From the NCBI GenBank assembly GCA_903896585.1, contig CAITYI010000054.1:1-8413 (forward strand): DNA of 8,413 bases, given 5' to 3'. The position numbers and the translations under genes were made by a program. Shown here piece by piece: positions 1 through 4,940 of the stretch (positions within the stretch are counted from its first letter, which is position 1; each line of letters starts with the position of its first letter). This stretch comes from an uncultured bacterium. GTDB taxonomy: Bacteria > Actinomycetota > Actinomycetes > S36-B12. The notes below the pieces were generated by a model. That model did no database searches and was not told where the DNA came from. It saw only the letters and a list, made by a program, of their open reading frames with translations.

Positions 1-23
1 ACTAGTTAGACGTGACTAGTTAG
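1..23. repeat. 9-bp direct repeat at the 3' end of the DUF4307 gene
   Basis: ACTAGTTAG occurs at 1-9 and again at 15-23, separated by ACGTG. The right-hand copy contains the stop codon of the minus-strand DUF4307 gene (16-18). Each copy contains the palindrome ACTAGT, so the two could also pair as a weak 6-bp stem with an 8-nt loop. No T-run follows, so it is not a convincing terminator. A small slippage duplication is the simplest reading. Confidence 0.5.
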
Positions 24-492
24 TCCAAGGCTGAGCGGGGGGTGCAACCCCTGCGGGGAACTGGGGACCGGGCACCCGCGTCACTTCGCCTTGGGCCACG
101 CAGGTGAGTAACTCTGCGGTGAATGCCGGGGCGAGGGTGCGCAACCGGTAGGTGATTTGTTGGTAGGCAGATCCGGGGGGAATCGCCACTTCTTGGTAAC
201 CGAGATCTATTCGATTGCGGTCTTGGGCTCGGATTACGCATACCACTGCGAGATCCTCGGGTTTGCGAACCTCAAATGTGATATCCACGCGGTCTGGCGG
301 TAGGTCATTCCAAGCAAGTAGACGAAATTGAATGTTGTTTTGAGCCAGCGACACAACCACGAAAGCCAGGATCGCGGCGAAAACGCTAATGACCCCAATG
401 ACGACCACGTTGCGCGTGGTGTGGCCTTTGCCAAATCCATATCTCTCCTGCATGGCGGGGGAGAGTTGATCCTTGCGGAAGGGACTAGGCAT
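16..492 (-). CDS. DUF4307 family membrane protein
   Basis: Predicted 158-aa single-pass membrane protein of unknown function. A cytoplasmic N-terminal segment of about 27 residues is followed by one hydrophobic helix (about 28-50). The rest is a soluble, probably extracytoplasmic domain containing the family-like stretch CVIRAQDRN (85-93) and AIPPGSAY (103-110). The C terminus is rich in proline and glycine. The family is characteristic of Actinobacteria and, from memory, lies divergently next to mca in M. tuberculosis (Rv1081c). Here it is likewise divergent from mca, with only 33 nt between the start codons. The ATG at 490-492 has no Shine-Dalgarno motif but has TAGTCT at -12 to -7, so the mRNA is probably leaderless. 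Family assignment rests on recognition of the sequence and the context; the function is unknown. Confidence 0.85.
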   Translation of the reverse strand: MPSPFRKDQLSPAMQERYGFGKGHTTRNVVVIGVISVFAAILAFVVVSLAQNNIQFRLLAWNDLPPDRVDITFEVRKPEDLAVVCVIRAQDRNRIDLGYQEVAIPPGSAYQQITYRLRTLAPAFTAELLTCVAQGEVTRVPGPQFPAGVAPPAQPWTN

Positions 493-498
493 GGTTTC

Positions 499-504
499 AG
501 ACTA
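499..504 (-). promoter_or_regulatory. -10 element (TAGTCT) for leaderless DUF4307 mRNA
   Basis: On the minus strand TAGTCT fits TANNNT and occupies exactly -12 to -7 relative to the A of the ATG at 492, placing the transcription start on the start codon itself. No ribosome binding site lies upstream. No clear -35 box was seen. Four other genes in this window show the same spacing. Confidence 0.55.
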
Positions 505-507
505 GTG

Positions 508-519
508 AGGTGAGAGAAT
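508..519 (+). promoter_or_regulatory. mca translation/transcription start signals (ambiguous)
   Basis: Two signals overlap upstream of the mca ATG at 526. AGGTGAGAG (508-516) resembles a Shine-Dalgarno sequence at a spacing of 9 nt. GAGAAT (514-519) sits at -12 to -7 and keeps the important A and final T of a -10 hexamer but lacks the first T. Either a leadered or a leaderless mRNA is possible. The opposite-strand -10 element of DUF4307 is only 9 bp away. Confidence 0.35.
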
Positions 520-525
520 TAAGAA

Positions 526-1413
526 ATGCCTGACTCCGACAATCACAAGCCTCTGCGCTTGATGGCCGTTCACGCCCACCCCGATGACGAATCCAGTAAG
601 GGTGCGGCAGTAACTGCTAAATATGTTCACGAGGGAGTTGAGGTCATGGTGGTGACCTGCACCGGTGGCGAGCGTGGCGACGTCCTCAATGCCTCCGCAC
701 AGGAACTCGTAGATCAACTGGGAATCCTCGAAGTACGTCGCCAAGAAATGGCTGAGGCCGCCAAAATCCTCGGTGTCAGACATGAATGGCTGGGATTTAT
801 TGATTCAGGCTTCACGGAAGGCGAGCCGCTGCCTTCCGATGCATTTGCACTAGTTCCCCTTGATGTCAGTGTTCCGCCACTGGTCAAGTTGATTCGCGAA
901 TTTCAACCACAGGTAGTCACCACCTATGACGAAAACGGTGGGTACCCGCATCCGGATCACATTCAAACGCATGTCATCACCATGGCTGCCGTTGATCAAG
1001 CCGCAAATCCAGAACTATTTCCAGAGTTCGGTCCGGCATTCCAAGTGAGCAAGGTGTACTACAACCAGCAATTTCATAAAGAGCGGGTTGTTGCTTTGCA
1101 TGAATTATTGCTGTCCGAAGGAATCGAGTCGCCTTTTACGGAGTGGTTGGAGAACTGGCAAGACAATCCAGAAGATGCTGAGCGAATCACGACTAAAGTG
1201 CATGCTGCAGACTTTTTCCACATCCGCGATGCCGCATTGAAAGCCCATGCGACTCAGATTGAACCCGATGGTCGATGGTTTGCCGTTCCACTCGATCTTC
1301 AGAGGCACGCATGGCCGACCGAAGACTTTCAATTAGCTCTCAGCTACGTTGGGACTACGAAAAACGAATCAGACTTGTTTGCAGGAGTCCGAGAGGAACA
1401 CCATGGAGAGTGA
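526..1413 (+). CDS. mca: Mycothiol S-conjugate amidase (Mca)
   Basis: Zinc amidase of the PIG-L/LmbE fold. It cleaves mycothiol S-conjugates to a mercapturic acid and GlcN-Ins, which is recycled into mycothiol, so it acts in cytoplasmic detoxification. The N-terminal motif AHPDDE gives the expected zinc ligands H18 and D21 and the catalytic D20. The second motif PHPDH gives H142 (proton donor) and the third zinc ligand H145. TGGERG (46-51) is also typical. SSKGAA with K25 distinguishes Mca from the deacetylase MshB and corresponds to Lys19 of the M. tuberculosis enzyme. The length of 295 aa is close to the roughly 288 aa usual for Mca. The gene is divergent from DUF4307 and overlaps the following small membrane protein gene by 11 nt, suggesting translational coupling. 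The enzyme implies a mycothiol-producing actinobacterium. The identification is strong. Confidence 0.95.
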   Translation: MPDSDNHKPLRLMAVHAHPDDESSKGAAVTAKYVHEGVEVMVVTCTGGERGDVLNASAQELVDQLGILEVRRQEMAEAAKILGVRHEWLGFIDSGFTEGEPLPSDAFALVPLDVSVPPLVKLIREFQPQVVTTYDENGGYPHPDHIQTHVITMAAVDQAANPELFPEFGPAFQVSKVYYNQQFHKERVVALHELLLSEGIESPFTEWLENWQDNPEDAERITTKVHAADFFHIRDAALKAHATQIEPDGRWFAVPLDLQRHAWPTEDFQLALSYVGTTKNESDLFAGVREEHHGE

Positions 1414-1669
1414 GCCAGATCTACAGTCAATTATCGATGGAGCAGGGCCCATCACGGGGCTCTTTGTCCTCCTGGTGGGAATTGCAGTGGTCTTGTTGTG
1501 GCTCAACATGAATCGCCAGGTGAAAAAGATCGACAAGAATTTGCCGGCTGGAAAGAATGAATCTCGAGTAAATGCAGAGCTCAATGAAATTGCGGAGCTC
1601 GAGGAAGAGTCAATTGACGTGAGTTCTGATCCAGCGAAATCTGAAGAACCTCATGACCCGAAAGGGTGA
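1403..1669 (+). CDS. Small single-pass membrane protein downstream of mca
   Basis: Predicted 88-aa protein of unknown function. Residues about 14-35 form one hydrophobic helix ending in LLWLNMN. A basic stretch (RQVKKIDK) follows, then a strongly acidic tail, giving an N-out/C-in topology by the positive-inside rule. The ATG at 1403 is preferred because AGAGGA (1392-1397) precedes it at good spacing; an upstream ATG at 1349 would add 18 unlikely residues inside mca. The start overlaps the end of mca by 11 nt and the end overlaps SURF1 by 17 nt. From memory the M. tuberculosis gene after mca, Rv1083, encodes a protein of about the same size, and position and architecture support orthology. No function is assigned; association with Mca is inferred only from gene order. 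Confidence 0.8.
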   Translation: MESEPDLQSIIDGAGPITGLFVLLVGIAVVLLWLNMNRQVKKIDKNLPAGKNESRVNAELNEIAELEEESIDVSSDPAKSEEPHDPKG

Positions 1670-2402
1670 TGTATTCACTGAGGTTCGAAGGCCCACGCAC
1701 CTCCTTGCGCTGGCAGCCTTAATCGGTGTCTGCCTCCTATTTTTCTTTCTGGGCAAATGGCAGTGGGACCGCACCCAAGATATTCTCGATGCAGAGCGAG
1801 CCGCATCTGAGGAGGCAGTTGAAATCTCTGAAGTTGTGGGAGGGGAACTCGAACCCGAAAACTTTGGTAGGTCGGTGACCGCGACCGGGAGATTCGTTTC
1901 TGAGAATCAGGTGAGAGTAACGAATCGATTAGAGGATGGCCAGCCGAACGCACAGGTGGGTGAGTGGGTGGTGTCTGAGTTTGTTGTTGATTCGGGTATT
2001 CGAATTGCGGTACTTCGTGGTTGGGTTCCGTCAGCTTCCGAGTACTCAACGCCCTCTGAATCCATCGTGATTGAGGGAGTCCTTCAACCAAATGAAGTCT
2101 TCTATGAAGGTGCAGTTTCCGGGCAGTCAAGTGTCGTTGTGATCGATTCCAATGAATTAAGTGATATCTGGAATAGTCCACTTACCGATGGATTCGTTGT
2201 TTTGGCGACTCAAATGCCGCAGGGTGTCTCGAACCCGATCCCGGTCCCGCCCACCATTGCCACTTCCGATGTTGCCTTTCCGCTTCAAAATTTCTTCTAT
2301 GCAATTCAGTGGTGGATCTTCGCCCTATTTGCCATCGCGTTGTATTTCCGCTGGATTGCGGTATCTGTCCGGGAACACTCGCGCGTTCAAGAAAGTGAGT
2401 GA
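1653..2402 (+). CDS. SURF1 family cytochrome oxidase assembly protein
   Basis: SURF1-like membrane protein, 249 aa, expected to help insert heme a during maturation of aa3-type cytochrome c oxidase. It has the family architecture: an N-terminal helix (about 17-34) running into LGKWQWDR (33-40), a large extracytoplasmic domain with VTATGRF and LRGWVP segments, and a C-terminal helix (about 214-234) starting FFYAIQWW and ending YFRW. At the position where proteobacterial Surf1 has a heme-linked His just before this helix there appears to be Asn (N213). The ATG at 1653 lies inside the preceding gene (17-nt overlap) and has only a weak GAAG upstream, so translation probably depends on coupling. 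No oxidase subunit gene is in the window. The family call is firm; the molecular role is from homology. Confidence 0.9.
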   Translation: MTRKGDVFTEVRRPTHLLALAALIGVCLLFFFLGKWQWDRTQDILDAERAASEEAVEISEVVGGELEPENFGRSVTATGRFVSENQVRVTNRLEDGQPNAQVGEWVVSEFVVDSGIRIAVLRGWVPSASEYSTPSESIVIEGVLQPNEVFYEGAVSGQSSVVVIDSNELSDIWNSPLTDGFVVLATQMPQGVSNPIPVPPTIATSDVAFPLQNFFYAIQWWIFALFAIALYFRWIAVSVREHSRVQESE

Positions 2403-2403
2403 G

Positions 2404-2409
2404 TACCTT
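2404..2409 (+). promoter_or_regulatory. -10 element (TACCTT) for leaderless sugar kinase mRNA
   Basis: TACCTT fits TANNNT and lies at exactly -12 to -7 of the GTG at 2416, immediately after the SURF1 stop codon. No Shine-Dalgarno motif is present upstream of that GTG. This suggests the kinase has its own transcript even though it looks like the next gene of an operon. No -35 box was recognised. Confidence 0.5.
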
Positions 2410-2415
2410 TAGCAC

Positions 2416-3321
2416 GTGATCCAAGTCATGGGTGAAGCCTTAATCGACATCATCATTGATCAACGGGGTGAAGTGACTTCCGTTGTTGGCGGTGCACCAC
2501 TGAATACGGCTCGGACTATTGCTCGATTGGGTGAGCAAGCCTCGTTTATTGGCGGGATTTCTCAGGATTCTTTCGGGAGGCGAATCACTCGGGAGCTGGT
2601 CTCTGACGGTGTGAAGCTTGGCATTGAGCGACCCATGTCCGAGCCGTCCACGGTTGCACTTGCGTCACTGGATAACTCGGGTGCGGCCTCCTATCGATTT
2701 CTCATGGAAGGAACTGCCGCAAGTTCGGTAACCGTTGAACAGGCAATGCGTGCATTCGACTTAGAGGCGCGCGCCCTGCATGTGGGAACACTCGCACTTG
2801 TTCTCTCCCCACTAATTCACGCGGTGTGCAGTGTGATTGATTCCATGGGCAACCAACAGATATTGATGGTCGATCCGAATGCTCGCCCAGCTGTCATGAC
2901 TGATTCCACCCTGTTTGACCAAACCCTCCAGCATGCATTGAGCCGCGCGGACTTGGTCAAAGTCAGTGGCGATGATCTCGAGTTTCTCTACCCAGGTACC
3001 GATCCAGTTGTAGCTGCACGCAGGCTTCATGATTCCCGCAAAACCTCGATTTTGTTCACCGATGGTTCGAAAGCAGTACGCATTTATGTTCAAGGATCAG
3101 AGATCCTCCTTGATGTACCGGAAGTGTCGGTGGTGGATACCGTCGGAGCAGGTGACTCCTTCAGTGGTGGATTTCTCACCTACTGGGTACAACAGGATTG
3201 GACAAGAGCCGATTGCAGTGACGCAGCGAAAGTTGAAGCGGCCGCTCGATTCGGAATACAGGTGGCCGGACTCACCTGCCAAAAGTCCGGTGCTCAGCCA
3301 CCATTCGCCCATGAGTTGTGA
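2416..3321 (+). CDS. PfkB family carbohydrate kinase (fructokinase-like)
   Basis: Cytoplasmic ATP-dependent sugar kinase of the ribokinase/PfkB superfamily, 301 aa, a normal family length. The N terminus MGEALIDI is the first strand with the substrate-contacting D11. GGAPLN (25-30) followed by ARLG and FIGGISQDSFG is PfkB signature 1. DPNARP lies mid-protein. DTVGAGDSF (241-249) is signature 2, with the GAGD anion hole and catalytic base D247. GEALID and the KVSGDD segment resemble bacterial fructokinases more than ribokinases, but the true substrate is unproven. The GTG at 2416 is chosen because it starts the conserved first strand intact; the ATG at 2428 would delete its beginning. It starts 13 nt after SURF1, without a ribosome binding site, behind an apparent leaderless promoter. 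No transporter or sugar-pathway partner is adjacent. Confidence 0.88.
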   Translation: MIQVMGEALIDIIIDQRGEVTSVVGGAPLNTARTIARLGEQASFIGGISQDSFGRRITRELVSDGVKLGIERPMSEPSTVALASLDNSGAASYRFLMEGTAASSVTVEQAMRAFDLEARALHVGTLALVLSPLIHAVCSVIDSMGNQQILMVDPNARPAVMTDSTLFDQTLQHALSRADLVKVSGDDLEFLYPGTDPVVAARRLHDSRKTSILFTDGSKAVRIYVQGSEILLDVPEVSVVDTVGAGDSFSGGFLTYWVQQDWTRADCSDAAKVEAAARFGIQVAGLTCQKSGAQPPFAHEL

Positions 3322-3327
3322 ACTAGG

Positions 3328-3333
3328 TAGGGT
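3328..3333 (+). promoter_or_regulatory. -10 element (TAGGGT) for leaderless DUF3817 mRNA
   Basis: TAGGGT fits TANNNT and occupies -12 to -7 of the GTG at 3340, in the 18-nt gap after the kinase stop codon. The overlapping AGGTAGGG (3325-3332) might be mistaken for a weak Shine-Dalgarno sequence, but the hexamer spacing matches the other leaderless-type starts here. Confidence 0.5.
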
Positions 3334-3339
3334 CATAGA

Positions 3340-3690
3340 GTGAACCGAATCAACACAGCGCTCCTCGCATTCCGAATCATGGCTTGGGTAACCGGTGTGG
3401 TTCTTGCAGTTGCTTCCGTGTGGGCAGCATTGGGCTATCTTTTCTGGGATTACTCAACAGAGGGTGGCAAGCCGAGCCTCTACAGCCTGTTGTGGTTGGC
3501 GCACGGGTGGCTGTATTTTGCCTACTTGATTGCGGCTGTGAATCTCGCATTTCTTCTTCGGTTCCCGATTCTTAAGACGGTGGCATTGTTACTTGCCGGC
3601 ACAATTCCGTTTGCCTCTTTTTATGCGGATTATGTAATGCACCGTTATGTCCGAAATCGCGAAGAATCCCCTACTCAACGCACCACGTGA
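3340..3690 (+). CDS. DUF3817 family integral membrane protein
   Basis: Predicted 116-aa membrane protein of unknown function, with three hydrophobic helices at about 13-34, 49-73 and 77-99. Features that fit DUF3817 are the early FRIMAWVTGV, HGWLYFAY (55-62) and GTIPFASF (87-94), followed by a short basic tail HRYVRNRE. The start is a GTG at 3340 that gives the expected short N terminus before the FRIMAW helix. Its 3' end overlaps the convergent ung gene by 20 nt. DUF3817 genes occur widely in Actinobacteria and, from memory, are often near SURF1 or guaA; here a sugar kinase separates it from SURF1. Nothing visible indicates a biochemical role. Confidence 0.82.
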   Translation: MNRINTALLAFRIMAWVTGVVLAVASVWAALGYLFWDYSTEGGKPSLYSLLWLAHGWLYFAYLIAAVNLAFLLRFPILKTVALLLAGTIPFASFYADYVMHRYVRNREESPTQRTT

Positions 3691-4345
3691 TGGGTGCCTG
3701 ACCCCGTTGTTTCAAGATTTCGTTAGCGCGGCTGAATGGGCGCGACCCAAAAAAGCCGCGATTGGCTGACATGGGGCTGGGATGAGCGCTTTCAATAATT
3801 GGAGCATCGGCCAATAGGGGACGGCAAGCCTGAGCATCTCGACCCCACAGGATGAAGACCGGCGGATTCGGTGTCATGCGAACAAGGCCGGTCACTACCG
3901 CCTCCGTGAATTGTTCCCATCCTTGACCTCGGTGGCTACCCGACCGACCGGATCCAACGGTGAGCACCCGATTGAGCAGCAGAACTCCTTGATCTGCCCA
4001 AGCTCGGAGATCCCCTGAGTGGGATGGGGGACACCCTAAATCGGCTTCAAGCTCCCGATAAATATTGATCAGACTGCGAGGTGGTGCCACTTCGGGTCCA
4101 ACGGAAAAGGAGAGTCCAACTGCATGGCCTGGAGTGGGGTAGGGGTCCTGACCGAGGATCACAACCTGGACTTTGTGCATGGGAAGGGCGAACGCCCGGA
4201 AAATATCTTCCGGGGCGGGAAGCCAGGGGCGGCCTGCAGAATCTTCGCGGCTCAGGAATAAATCCAAATCTTCGAGATTAGTTTGCTGGGAGGCCAGAGT
4301 TGGCACCCAACTTGGATCCACGAGTTTCTCAAGTGGGGAGGCCAC
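3671..4345 (-). CDS. ung: Uracil-DNA glycosylase, family 1
   Basis: Excises uracil from DNA, the first step of base-excision repair. The 224-aa protein carries all main family-1 motifs: GQDPY (65-69) with water-activating D67, F80 for uracil stacking in GLSF, LLLNRVLTV with uracil-binding N125, and HPSPMSA with H188. GFFGSRPFSRAN near the end is strongly conserved, and the protein resembles mycobacterial Ung throughout. One key-loop residue is unusual: Met192 replaces the Leu (Leu191 in E. coli) that fills the gap left by the flipped base. The start is a GTG (4343-4345) with no Shine-Dalgarno motif but with TAACCT at -12 to -7. The gene is convergent with DUF3817 (20-nt overlap) and divergent from the nfeD-like gene. 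The identification is strong. Confidence 0.96.
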   Translation of the reverse strand: MASPLEKLVDPSWVPTLASQQTNLEDLDLFLSREDSAGRPWLPAPEDIFRAFALPMHKVQVVILGQDPYPTPGHAVGLSFSVGPEVAPPRSLINIYRELEADLGCPPSHSGDLRAWADQGVLLLNRVLTVGSGRSGSHRGQGWEQFTEAVVTGLVRMTPNPPVFILWGRDAQACRPLLADAPIIESAHPSPMSANRGFFGSRPFSRANEILKQRGQAPITWCVE

Positions 4346-4351
4346 CGAGCT

Positions 4352-4357
4352 AGGTTA
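4352..4357 (-). promoter_or_regulatory. ung: -10 element (TAACCT) for leaderless ung mRNA
   Basis: On the minus strand TAACCT fits TANNNT and lies at exactly -12 to -7 of the ung GTG at 4345, so transcription would start at the start codon. Further upstream, TTGATT (4451-4456, minus strand AATCAA side) and TATCAA could form a weaker alternative promoter, but that reading is less convincing. Confidence 0.5.
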
Positions 4358-4421
4358 CCGCCCCCCATGGCTGCGCCAGCGAAAAACTAAGTGCGCCTAT
4401 GCCCCATTGATATTTTCGGGT

Positions 4422-4427
4422 TAGAGT
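4422..4427 (+). promoter_or_regulatory. Candidate -10 element (TAGAGT) for nfeD-SPFH transcript
   Basis: TAGAGT fits TANNNT and would give a start near 4434, within the left arm of the dyad, and a leader of about 50 nt to the GTG at 4487. TATTTT at 4411-4416 is an alternative. No convincing -35 box accompanies either one. Confidence 0.28.
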
Positions 4428-4429
4428 GG

Positions 4430-4456
4430 AATCAATAACTCCTGGGAGTATTGATT
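4430..4456. promoter_or_regulatory. 27-bp dyad, candidate operator upstream of nfeD
   Basis: AATCAATA (4430-4437) and TATTGATT (4449-4456) are perfect inverted 8-bp arms around an 11-bp core that itself has CC-T-GG symmetry at the centre. As RNA the same bases can form a 12-bp stem with one bulged A and a 2-nt loop. The site lies upstream of both ung and the nfeD-like gene, so it is not a terminator for either. A repressor operator overlapping a transcription start near 4434, or a leader hairpin, are the likeliest readings. The binding protein is unknown. Confidence 0.5.
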
Positions 4457-4473
4457 TTCGGGTAGTAAGCGGT

Positions 4474-4480
4474 GGGAGGT
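4474..4480 (+). promoter_or_regulatory. Shine-Dalgarno sequence that fixes the nfeD start
   Basis: GGGAGGT ends 6 nt before the GTG at 4487, an ideal spacing. An upstream in-frame GTG at 4472 overlaps this motif and would have no binding site of its own, so 4487 is preferred. Confidence 0.7.
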
Positions 4481-4486
4481 GGTCAC

Positions 4487-4921
4487 GTGCTCTGGTTGTG
4501 GGGAGTGATCGCTGCGGTGGCTCTTGGCGTTGAAATGCTGACCGGAACCCTTTATTTCGCCCTTGTCTCCGTCGGGGCTCTTGCGGGCCTAGGTGTTGGG
4601 GTCGTTGGCGCGCCGCCACTTGTGCAAGCGCTCACCATGGGTGGAGTAACGGTGGCCGGCATTCTCGTTGTCCGTCCCTTCGCTGTGCGCCACTTCAATC
4701 GATTGCCACTTCCCATGCGCACGGGGGTGGATGCACTTCCTGGTTCAGAAGCATTGGCGTTAACAGGCATCACTACCGAATCGGGTCAAATCAGACTCAA
4801 AGGCGAAGTCTGGAGTGCCCGTCTGGATTCCGATGTCACCAGTGAACCGGTTGATCAAAATACTCGCGTTTCCGTGTCCCGCATTGATGGTGCAACAGCT
4901 CTCGTTTTTCCCATTGACTAA
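4487..4921 (+). CDS. NfeD-like membrane protein, short form
   Basis: Predicted 144-aa protein of the NfeD family, short form without the ClpP-like protease domain. Hydrophobic helices lie at about 2-20, 22-41 and 47-64. They are followed by a cytoplasmic beta-rich OB-fold domain in which GQIRLKGEVWSARLD (100-114) matches the conserved NfeD core G-x-V-x-x-x-G-E-x-W-x-A. The start GTG at 4487 is set by a strong Shine-Dalgarno motif. It is followed 19 nt later by the SPFH gene on the same strand, the standard NfeD-stomatin pairing, in which NfeD is thought to act with the SPFH oligomer in membrane organisation or protein quality control. From memory the M. tuberculosis pair Rv1487-Rv1488 is the counterpart. 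It probably shares one transcript with the SPFH gene. Confidence 0.85.
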   Translation: MLWLWGVIAAVALGVEMLTGTLYFALVSVGALAGLGVGVVGAPPLVQALTMGGVTVAGILVVRPFAVRHFNRLPLPMRTGVDALPGSEALALTGITTESGQIRLKGEVWSARLDSDVTSEPVDQNTRVSVSRIDGATALVFPID

Positions 4922-4940
4922 TTAATTAGAAGGAGCAGTA

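Larger units (their letters stand above)
4406..4465. repeat. Imperfect direct repeat in the ung/nfeD intergenic region
   Basis: ATTGATATTTTCGGGTTAG at 4406-4424 recurs as ATTGATTTTCGGGTAG at 4450-4465, differing by an internal AT and one T. The two start points are 44 bp apart. The second copy contains the right arm of the 27-bp dyad (4430-4456), so both copies carry the ATTGAT core of the dyad half-site. Seen directly; a role as repeated protein-binding sites is inference. Confidence 0.5.

Noticed and set aside
1349..1402. Longer start for the 88-aa protein inside mca
   Set aside because: It has no ribosome binding site and the 18 extra residues are polar and unlike the family layout; the ATG at 1403 has AGAGGA upstream.
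1675..2181. 168-codon open frame antisense to SURF1
   Set aside because: The product is rich in Arg, His and Pro with no recognisable domain, while the plus-strand frame is a clear SURF1 protein.
2392..2404. GTGA/GAGT microsatellite at the end of SURF1
   Set aside because: Only about three units long; it explains the Glu-stop end but is too short to call a functional or unstable repeat.
4430..4456. Dyad read as an intrinsic terminator
   Set aside because: It lies upstream of both divergent genes, and no gene ends nearby; the ung coding region ends some 760 bases away.
4472..4486. Upstream GTG start for the nfeD-like gene
   Set aside because: The codon overlaps the GGGAGGT that best serves the GTG at 4487, and the added residues are Gly-rich and not family-like.
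4350..4619. Open frame on the minus strand across the ung/nfeD gap (89 codons)
   Set aside because: It is antisense to the start of the nfeD-like gene, crosses the dyad, has no start signal and its product is Arg/Pro/Gln-rich low-complexity typical of a shadow frame.
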